From Cycas panzhihuaensis (lineage: Eukaryota; Cycadophyta), in the NCBI GenBank assembly GCA_023213395.1, contig CM041465.1:12276001-12340000 (forward strand): a stretch of 64,000 nucleotides of DNA, given 5' to 3'. Made by a program: the position numbers and the translations under genes. This document shows, piece after piece, positions 55,626 through 64,000 of this stretch. Position 1 is the first letter of the stretch, and each line of letters starts with the position of its first letter. A model generated the notes under the pieces. The model ran no database searches, had not been told where the DNA came from, and was given only the letters and a program-made list of their open reading frames with translations.

Positions 55626-56070
55626 TTAGGGAATCAAGCTTGTGGTAAAGGTAGAGTCATCATCAACATAGTTAGCTTCAGAGGATGGTGAGCTAGTTAG
55701 GCAAAAATATTTGCCATCAAGAATTTTAGTCATAACCATAACATTTAAAGGAGGGTGAATGATGCAAAGAGTTTGATTATTTATAATTACACTCAAATTA
55801 AATCCACAAGAGACAATAGTGGATAGGGAGAGCAAGTTCTATTTCAAAGTAACAATATATAAAACATTAACAAGGGTAAAATTTAGAAGGCCTGGGAGTT
55901 TTAGGAAAACCATTACAAGTCCTTTGACTAGCTAAGATGATTTGTCAGCCATGTGTATAATACTATGAACTTCAGAGTCAAAATCTTGAAAGCACTGGTG
56001 ATGACAACTCATATGTTATATTGTTCCAATGTCCATGATCCAAGATGAAGTATTTGAGGTGGCACTATTT
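55626..56070 (-). pseudogene. Protease and integrase zinc region of copia element I
   Basis: SSWIMDIGTI (about 56016-56045) matches W(I/L)LDSGA of copia proteases with Ser changed to Ile. Downstream, NLLSLSTIV and the segment 55626-55835 lead to an AAPWHTHMGHI-like stretch (about 55585-55615), the integrase zinc region (LWH.R.GH). Confidence 0.7.
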
Positions 56071-57231
56071 ACAATTCCAAGTGGTGAAGGCAAAAGTGAA
56101 TAAGCATAGCCATAATGAGTCTCAATATACTTAGTGGATCTATCAACAACATTTGGTGAAGTGGTCCTAATTCTTTGAAGGTGTGCATGAGAAAATTGCA
56201 TTCCACCAAAAGCATCTTTAAAAGAAGTTTTACCAACATTATGTATACCATGGTACTGTTGATAGTTTGGTAGTTTATTGGTGGTAGTTCTATAATTTTT
56301 AGTATAGTGTCCTTTCTTGTTACACCTTTGGCATATAATTATTTGATGTAGGCTGGTTGGATTATCTCTAATTATTGGATCTAAGTCTAGGTTGATTATT
56401 TTGGCCTTGGCCTTGAGACTATTTTTGTTAGAGTTGAGGAGCCTCTTGACTAAGAGGACATTATTCTTATTATCTACCCTTGCCTCTTCCATGGGAATTA
56501 CCACCTCTGTGAGAGTGTTAACCTTGATTTTTTGTATAAAAAAGATCTTATTCCACTTCAAAAGTAACATCAGCTAGATCTCATGTAGCGGCAAAGCTGG
56601 TATCAAAGGTCTTATAAAATTCATTGAACTTATCAATAAGAGCCTCAAAGTTTAGGGTCTTCAAAGTGCCACTAGATTGAAGAATTCTTAGTTAATTTTT
56701 GTAATCTGGCATATGGAGATATAACTGAATTAAGAAATCCCATGTAATGTATTAAGTTTTGAAATCTTTATTAATGGCTTGCTTGATTGGATGAAGGAGA
56801 TTTATTGTCTCACTTGCATATCTTTTTTGCATTTTTAATTTATTCATCTTTAGCACTAAGTGAACAAATTCTAAGTCTAATTTAGTGTCAAAGTTCTTCT
56901 TAAGAACTTCAAGAACTTTCCATGATGTATCATGTACAACTTCATCAATGAGATTATGTAGGGAATAATTAGTGATAATAAGCATCCCTACATAGATTTT
57001 ATCATCATCAAGTTCCCATTAGCATTTAGTCATAGCTTCAGTGGGAGTAGTTAGAACACCTCTTCTAGAAGTAACTATAGTAGTTGTAGGTAGAACAAAT
57101 GGTATAGGTTGCAAGTGATCTCTCTGAAGACCTTCATACTTTATAGCATTTCTAATAACAGTGAACCACATGTCCTAATGTTCTTTCCTTTTAAGAATGT
57201 AGTTCATATTTTACTTGAACTATGAAGGCAT
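56016..57231 (-). pseudogene. Gag of copia element I
   Basis: ATG at about 57231. Gag markers: SWKVLEVLKKNFDTK and VHLVLKMNKLKMQ (56752-56985), then the knuckle CQRCNKKGHYTKNY (about 56300-56345), in which the last Cys of CCHC is Tyr. The block 56016-56570 is open for 184 residues through the knuckle into protease. Confidence 0.85.
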
Positions 57232-59207
57232 GGTATCTTTTTAGAAGAGAAGAAATAAATAAGGGACTCTAAAAGTGATGGCAATAAATGACCAATCCCT
57301 ATTTATAAATGGGAGATACAATAAAGAAATCTAGCAAAAGGAAGAAGAAGTGAGAATGGTTTCTCAAGATAAAAGGAGCAACTTAGAGAAAAGTCACCAA
57401 CACTTGTAACAAATATTAACATGATATAGTAGGAATATGAGAAGCACTATGATGAAAATTGGTCACTAACACTTATGGTAAATATTAACCTAATGTAGCA
57501 AGAATATAAGAAGCATTATGATTGTGATTACACTATGGATCACTCTTTACAAATAAGTAAGTGATCAATATACAAGATTATAGGCCAATGTGGAAGCTAA
57601 TATCATTAGATATACATAACTTGAAACTCAAATATAGGATGTGTAATCAACCTAATAACCTCTAACTTGTGTCCAACATATAGTTGAGGTTGTTGAAGGG
57701 ATACCTAGGCTTCTAGTAGAATTAAGTTAGCCTTCACCCGCGATAGCTATGGTTTTACTTGGTGATGAAATCTAAGTAATAACAGAGACCAAGTACTCCC
57801 AATCTTCATCCAATTTATCAATGAGTAGCTATATACCTCCTCTAAAGAGTGGTATGTGCATACACATGGCTATAAAAGATATTAAATCGAGTATATTTTA
57901 ATCTTATATTAAAGTTTCAATTTTCTCGGTTGGTTATCAAGATGATCCCTTATTGAGACACAATGGTATGGCTAACCAAACCTCACTAATATTCTAGTCC
58001 CAACTTGAAACCCACACCTCCTTTATGGCATAACATTCTTCCAATTGAGGTATCTCAACCTTGGTGAGTATGTGAATAGGTATAAGATGGCAGAAAATAA
58101 TGTATGTGATGTGTTCCTTTTAGGGAGAGTGAAAAGATTATTGAATTTACATCAAACGTACATATAATTGAGAATAGAATGTTTTCTTGAAGTGTCTTTA
58201 GAGTGCTTACCTAAAGTGATTTAGAGTGTTAAAATGTAATACTAATAAGTAAGTGAGAACACCAAATATTACACAAATCTAGGTCTTTTTTTACTCACTT
58301 TTACAATGGTCTTTTAAGCCTTATAAAAAGAAGGAAGAAAATTTTCTTCACTTTTCTTTTTAAATAAAAAAAAAATAGTCTCTACTAAAATAGTAATAAC
58401 TTTCTCCCATAATAAAAAAATTGAGTGCTAATTTTTGTGCTATAAACTAGACTTAGAGCTTTATCTTTAAGAAGTAGAATCTAGTCTAAATGAATTCTGC
58501 CTTACAAAATTGGTAGAACATATTTATCTAAAATTCTTACTAAAAATAACTACTATTCACTAAAATATCAATAATTTTCTCATATGGCAACAAAATTAGA
58601 TGCTAGTTTTTATGTTGGAAACTAGACTTCGAGTCCCATCTTTAGCAATTAGAATAAGGTCAATTAGAGCTATGTAAAAAATTTTGTAGACTTATGAAAT
58701 TCAACAAGTAAATTTTATTTCTACAGAAATTTTAGCTTGTTAATATCTCATTAATACATGATACCATCTGAAATTTCCATCATTTTTTAATCACCAAGAT
58801 CCTAATATGGGCAAAATGAGAGTGTACAATGATGGATATATTAAATGGCTCTAAATTCTTTAAAAAAAGTGGGTAGAACTTCCCCTTATAATCATTCTTC
58901 TAAACGTTAGAAAAAATTCGATAGCATTTCCTCTTATTAAATGGACAAAAAGAGGGGAAATAGAAGAAAAATGAGATAACATAAATGGCCACTAAAGGAT
59001 TAGAATCCTTGGGCCTTATAACTCATTGTATTATGCTTCTAAACTTACAAAAGAGAAAGGGAAAGTAAACAATACTAAATATACTATGATAAGATCTTGA
59101 AAATATTTCTAAATCTACTTTCACAATCTCCTTCACCATATAGATTATAGGGGAGAAGGAAGTGATAGCTCCATTACAAGTATAAGTGAGGAATATAAAG
59201 GAATCAA
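57232..59207 (-). other. Long 5' leader of element I
   Basis: About 2 kb between primer site and gag without a legible domain; unusually long for copia. It might hold an older insertion or a captured segment, but no repeat boundaries were seen. Confidence 0.4.
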
Positions 59208-59219
59208 GCTCTGATACCA
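59208..59219 (-). other. Primer binding site of element I
   Basis: TGGTATCAGAGC on minus, a perfect plant initiator-Met site, 2 nt from the 5' LTR. Confidence 0.92.
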
Positions 59220-59221
59220 CA

Positions 59222-59519
59222 TAAAAAGAGTAGATCTATCCTTCATCTATATACACTAAATACAAAGGCAAACATAGGAGAAAGAGAGACTTCAGAAAAA
59301 GAGAGAATCTCTCACAAAATGAGGAGGTAAGAATAAGCATTCTCTATTGAGATTTTATTTTTATATTAAGAGAGGGAGCATTAGAGTTAGGTGAAATAAA
59401 ATTACATATAATGCACATGAAAGTGCATTTCACTTAAGTGATATAATTTAAAATTTACTTAATACCCCTTTTAGAAATAATCAACTAATATAATAATCTT
59501 GTGACATTAACTCATTTCA
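59222..59519 (-). repeat. 5' LTR of element I
   Basis: 298 bp; same length and order as 51735-52032. Confidence 0.9.
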
Positions 59520-59524
59520 CATCT

Positions 59525-61380
59525 CCCATGCCCTTTTTGAGTTTTCATAGGTTCTGGTGAACTCTTATCCTTCTATGCCCACATGGGATTTTCATAAATA
59601 GGATAGAGTAGAGGCTTACTCTTATTCTTTCGTGCCCATAAGGGATTTTCACAAATGGAATAAAGTATGGTGATCATGTTGTCATCTCCTCTAATCAGTC
59701 AGAGATGGAGACCAAAAGGCTGAGCTGCCTATAGAACTGTTCAAACTTCAACCTTTGTAGTGGTTTAGTGAAGATATCGAGCACCTGATCTACTATGAGA
59801 TAGTACTTTAGTTGAATTATGTTGTCATGAAGTAGTTCTCAAATCTTGTGGACTTTTATACTCATGTGTTTACTACAATCATGAAATATAGGATTTTTTA
59901 CCATATGGATTATTAGTTGATTATCCACATGAAGGCTAGTAGGACTTATTTGAGTGATATTCAATGTTTCCAATAATTTCCTAAGCTATATCATCTCCTC
60001 TTTGGTCTCAGAAGTAGAAATATATTCAACTTTAATATTTGAATTAGCAACTATCTTCTACCATCTAGATCTCCATGATATTGGTACTATTCCAAGAAAT
60101 GTCACATACCTAGACATAGATCTCTCTATGTCTTTATCTCTTGCAAAGCCTGAGTTTATGTATGTATATAGTTTAAACTCTAAATTAAGTTCATATAGTA
60201 GACCATATTTGCTAGTCATCTTAAGGTACCTCAACACTCACACTGTTACCTTCTACTGATTCTACTTAGGATTTCTTATGTAACGAGCAAGAATATTGAT
60301 AGAGTATGTAATATTGGGTTTTATATTAGTAGTATAGATGAGATTACCTATACACTACCTATAAAGTGATGTGTCTACCTCTTGATCATCACCATTAGCT
60401 ATCAGTTTAACATTGGGTTCCATTGGAGTGGCTATAGTTCAAGCATCTTCTATAAAAGATCATTGATGTACTTTTCTTGAGAAAGAAAAAGTTTTCCATC
60501 TTTCTAAGTGACTTCAATCTTGAAGTAGTATTTCATCAATACAAGGTTAGATAGTTCAAACATTTTAGCTAAGTCCTTATTTAGCTAGTTGATTACCTAT
60601 TCACTATTCCCTATTATAAGCATATCATCCATAAAGATTAAGAGATAAGTGATTTTATATTTTTGGCATTTGATGAATAATGTTGCATTAATATCCTAGT
60701 AGTCACAAATTTCATATCCAAGATGCCTTATTCTTTTTGACAACTTAGTGAACTAAGCATGAGGGGCTTGTTTAAGGTTATATAAGGACTTTTTGAGCCT
60801 ACATACCTTATGCTCTAGACTAGCAATCTTAAATCCTTTAGGTTGAGTCATGTAGATTTCTTCTTCAAGATCACCATTGAGAAATGTGGTTTTTACATTG
60901 AGCTAGTGAATCTTCTAGCCATATTAAGCTACCAAGGCCACAAGAGTTCTAATTATGGGCCACTTGGTTATGGGTGTAAAGACTTTAGTGTAGTCAATAC
61001 CTTTCCTTTGTGTAATTCCCTTTTCTACTAATATCACCTTGTATTTTTTAATGGTGCCATTAGATTTATATTTATTTTTATACACCCATTTGTTTCAAAC
61101 TACCTTTCTTCCAAGAGGTAGGTCAACGAGCTCCTATGTACCATTTTTTATAAGAGATTAATACTATTCATTCATGGCATTTCTTCAAGCTATGTGTTTT
61201 ATAGCTTCTTAGTATAAGAGGGGCTCTTCATTGAGAGTAAGATACAGTTCTATAGGTTCTAGCTTAATGAAAAGTGATTCCTACATCTAGGCTCTATAGG
61301 CTCTTCGAGCACCAATTTTTCCCATCTCATCAAGTCATATATCCTTATTTAGCTGGTGGGATTCACAAAAACCTTAAGTT
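59525..61380 (-). pseudogene. RT and RNase H of copia element J
   Basis: Collinear with 52270-54130 of element I. RNase H lies at about 59730-59990. RT lies at about 60270-61200, with the YxDD box (about 60617-60645) reading IFMDDMLI with both Asp intact, unlike element I. Frequent stops otherwise. Confidence 0.85.
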
Positions 61381-62520
61381 GGGAATGAGGTCTTTATTTT
61401 TCTAACTACATGGTTTTTGTTTGGATCCTAAAAAAGATTATTTTGCATATTTGTTGAGGAGTATATTAACACATCTGGGAAGCATAGTCTATTCTGGCAC
61501 TACTTTGCCTTTGTCAACTCTGTTGTTCTTGAATGGTGGTGCATTATGTGCACTCATTAGTTAAGAGTCATAACTATTATCCTCTATAGATCTATTGTTA
61601 AATTCTAATAGTTTGAGTAACTCTTGAGTATCTCCCCTCCCAAATTTTAGAATCTATATATTATATTGAGTAGAATCACAGTAACAATGGTTTAGTATTT
61701 TAGAGTCCAATTATAATAATCGATCCTCTATTTTAGCAAACACCACGTCTCTAGCGATGATAATCTTTCATTATGAAGGTATAAAGACCTTGTAACCTTT
61801 CTTATGCATAGGGTATTGAACAAAAATGCCTTTAAGTGCTCTAGGCTAGAGTTTATTTCTATCTCCATCTAGTATATAGGCATAATATATTGAGCCAAAT
61901 ATTTTAAAGTGGTAGGCAGTGGGGGCCTATCTAGTCTACTTTTCATTATGAGAAGTTTCTCTTTTAGATGGGCTAACAACATTCATGCAATAAATAGTTA
62001 TCCAAATTACTTCTACCCATAGGAAAGCAGATATACTTTTATAAACCAATATAGCTTGATCCATATTCATAGTAGACTTATTCATGTGCTCAGCAACTCC
62101 ATTCTATTGGGGGGTGCCTATTATTATAGTAGGATGCTTGATGCTATTATCTTGTAGATAGGTTTCAAACTCAGTAGAGGTATATTCTCTACGTATCTAT
62201 TCAAAGACTCTTAATCCGATAACCTGACTAGTTTTTAGTGTGAGCTTTAAAAGCTTTAAAGACACTAAATGCCCCATCTTTCCAGTTAGAAAATCCACCC
62301 ACATTTTCCTGGTAAAATCATTAATGAAAGATATGTAATATAATTTTTAATTCAATGATGGAATGGGTATTTATCCAATAGATCAAAGTGTACTAATTGA
62401 AGAGGATGACTTGATTTCCATTAACTATTAGCAAAGGGTTATATATGAGATTTAGCTATGATATATGCTTCATATTTAAAGGGCTTGGAGGAGAACTTGG
62501 ACAAACCCAGAAGGGTATGA
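61381..62520 (-). pseudogene. Integrase of copia element J
   Basis: Collinear with 54220-55500 of element I but without the 235-bp duplication. The stretch around the catalytic Glu (about 62090-62110, a TP.(N/Q)GVAE-like segment) is recognisable. No long frame. Confidence 0.75.
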
Positions 62521-64000
62521 TAAAGATCTCTAAGTTAATTGATTATGAACATGGCCTATGCAAGCATGCCAAAGAGCTTCTAGGGACAACTTAGGATGTG
62601 TCAAAGTGGTATTAAAAATAAAGTCTTTATTAGCACAAGGGCTTTGAGCACAATTGGCTTTAGAAGATGGGGAGTTATTCAATTTAAATAATTAGCTAGT
62701 AAGCGTTCCAGTCAAGACCACTTGATTTGTTAGAAGGTAAATGACCTAAAGAGTTTAGTCATTTGTGGTAATACTAAGATCGAATCTATGGGAGATAAGA
62801 GTAGATAAGGAGAGTAAGTTTTATTTCAAATTAGGAATGTATAGGATATCAAGTAATATAAAGTCTCTCAAGCTTAGGAGTTTCATACATATATTTCTAA
62901 TACCGTTGATTGGTTATTGAGAATTTTTAGCCATGTGAATGATACCATATACATTGGAATCAAAAGTTTGATATAGATCTCGATTGCACAGGTCATATGT
63001 TATGTCACTTTTGTATCCATGATCTATAAGGAGGCATTTAAAGTTATGTTATTTGCAACTCCAAGAGGGGTTTATATTGGTGATTCAAGATCGCAAGTGG
63101 CATAGCCACAATGAGCTTTAAAATACCTCTTAGTTTGATCAATGGTTCTTTCCTCAAGTCTTTGAATGCATGCTTGAGTAAAACCTACACCACCAAAGTA
63201 TTCTTCATATGTTTCATCAACATTCTGAGCCTTGTATTTCTGTTGAAACTTAGGCAACTTGTATGAATGTTTACGATAATCCTTTACAAGGTGTCTTTTC
63301 CTATTATACCTTTCACATGTGACAATCTAATTTCTAGTTCCTAAAATACTGGTTTGGCCTGATTATCTTGTATTAAAAGGTGGTACTTAGCCTTGAGACT
63401 ATCTAGGCTATTATTATTAAGGGTTCTGTTGACCTTGTGGCAAATTTCCTTTATCTTATCCTCTATCCCTTGCTCAGTTATTTCCTCTACCATGAGAGGG
63501 ATCCTAATTCTTTAAGAAGCATACTTCTTCTTCCACGTCAAAAGCTACATTCGAAAGAGGATCTAAAATTACAAAATTAGTATCAAAGGTCTTATCAAAT
63601 TCTATAAACTTCTCTATAAGAGCTTCAAAGTTAAGTGTCTTCAACATTCCACTTGATTGAAGACTCCCAAGAAAGTTTTTATAACCAGGTACATGTAAAT
63701 AGGACTGTATGAGGAATGCCTATGTAACACATTGGGTCTTAGAATCTTTGTCTATTGCTTATTTAATTAGTCGAAGGAGGTTGATTGTTTCATATACATG
63801 TCCCTTTTGTATCTTCATCTTGTTCATATTTAAGGCTGGATGAACAAATTCAAGATTAGACTTTGTATTAAAATTTTTTTTAAGAACCTTAAGAACTTTC
63901 CAAGTTGTATCATGTTATTCTTCATCAATTAGATTATGCAGGGAGTGATCAGTCACTAATAGAATACCTGCACAAATCTTCTCTTCATAGATTTCCTATT
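62521..64000 (-). pseudogene. Protease and gag of copia element J, cut by the window edge
   Basis: The gag C-terminal block 63072-63257 (YKAQNVDETYEEYFGGVGF, KRYFKAHCGYATCDLESP) aligns with 56080-56250 of element I (DAFGGMQF, YIETHYGYAYSL). Further gag homology runs to the window end (about 63550-64000 with 56570-57010). The 5' LTR and start are not in the window. Confidence 0.8.

Larger units (their letters stand above)
51735..59519 (-). mobile_element. Complete, defective Ty1/copia element (element I)
   Basis: 7785 bp with two 298-bp LTRs, intact primer site and polypurine tract, and gag-PR-IN-RT-RH on minus. It is inserted between the RNase H and 3' LTR of element J, a member of the same family (52270-57200 and 59525-64000 align by eye over all domains). 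The integrase region carries a 235-bp tandem duplication. RT lost one Asp of the YxDD box. Confidence 0.93.
51190..64000 (-). mobile_element. Ty1/copia element J, interrupted by I, running off the window
   Basis: The left part is a 3' LTR (about 51190-51488), polypurine tract and 51501-51734. After the insertion of element I, J resumes at 59525 with RNase H, RT, integrase, protease and gag, all on minus. The proof of continuity is the sequence CATTTGGTCATCC at the left join and CCCATGCCCTTTTTG at the right join; element I's own undisturbed copy of this stretch (about 52270-52295) reads CATTTGGACATCC directly followed by CCCATGCCCTTTTTG. J's 5' LTR lies beyond 64000. Confidence 0.88.

Overview
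This is an intergenic stretch of a repeat-rich nuclear genome, almost certainly a seed plant. I find no host gene, rRNA, tRNA or CRISPR array. Everything I recognise is LTR retrotransposon: Ty3/gypsy (two or more chromovirus-like lineages plus a very large Tat-like element) and Ty1/copia. The plant assignment rests on the element types: Tat-like pol with a second RNase H, initiator-Met-type primer sites of the form TGGTATCAGAGC, and copia pol in the plant order gag-PR-IN-RT-RH. Nearly all coding is on the minus strand and is broken by stops and frameshifts.

Layout. 1-930: the 3' part of a plus-strand Tat-type 5' LTR with a primer site. 1057-3300: minus-strand gypsy integrase debris around an LTR-like block. 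4185-7111: a small non-coding LTR element (E) with two LTRs and a 4/5 target duplication. 9543-36029: a 26.5-kb Tat-like element (B) with LTRs of about 2.75-2.81 kb and an exact target duplication CTATG. Inside B, its left (3') LTR is split by a complete gypsy element (A, 10214-16790), and its gag is split by a 2.7-kb solo LTR of B's own family (28389-31121). B itself sits 12 bp beyond the primer site of a copia element (F) whose 5' LTR is 36059-36382. 36383-39400: gypsy RT, PR and perhaps gag debris (G). 40290-48872: another gypsy (D2), interrupted by a complete copia element (C, 43192-48282, 497-bp LTRs). 48873-49043: a 155-bp plus-strand LTR with primer site (H). 51190-64000: a copia element (J) that runs off the window and is itself interrupted by a full copia element of the same family (I, 51735-59519, 298-bp LTRs).

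How the parts relate. The insertions give a relative chronology: gypsy D and G debris is oldest; F is older than B; B is older than both A and the solo LTR; D2 is older than C; J is older than I. None can encode a complete working set of proteins, because catalytic positions are lost in several domains. Two things stand out. First, B's layout: a catalytically intact-looking archaeal-type RNase H lies downstream of integrase, beyond a degenerate plus-strand (antisense) reading frame with a coiled-coil-like end. Second, a small hairpin in B's LTRs has changes on both arms between copies and recurs in B's internal spacer.
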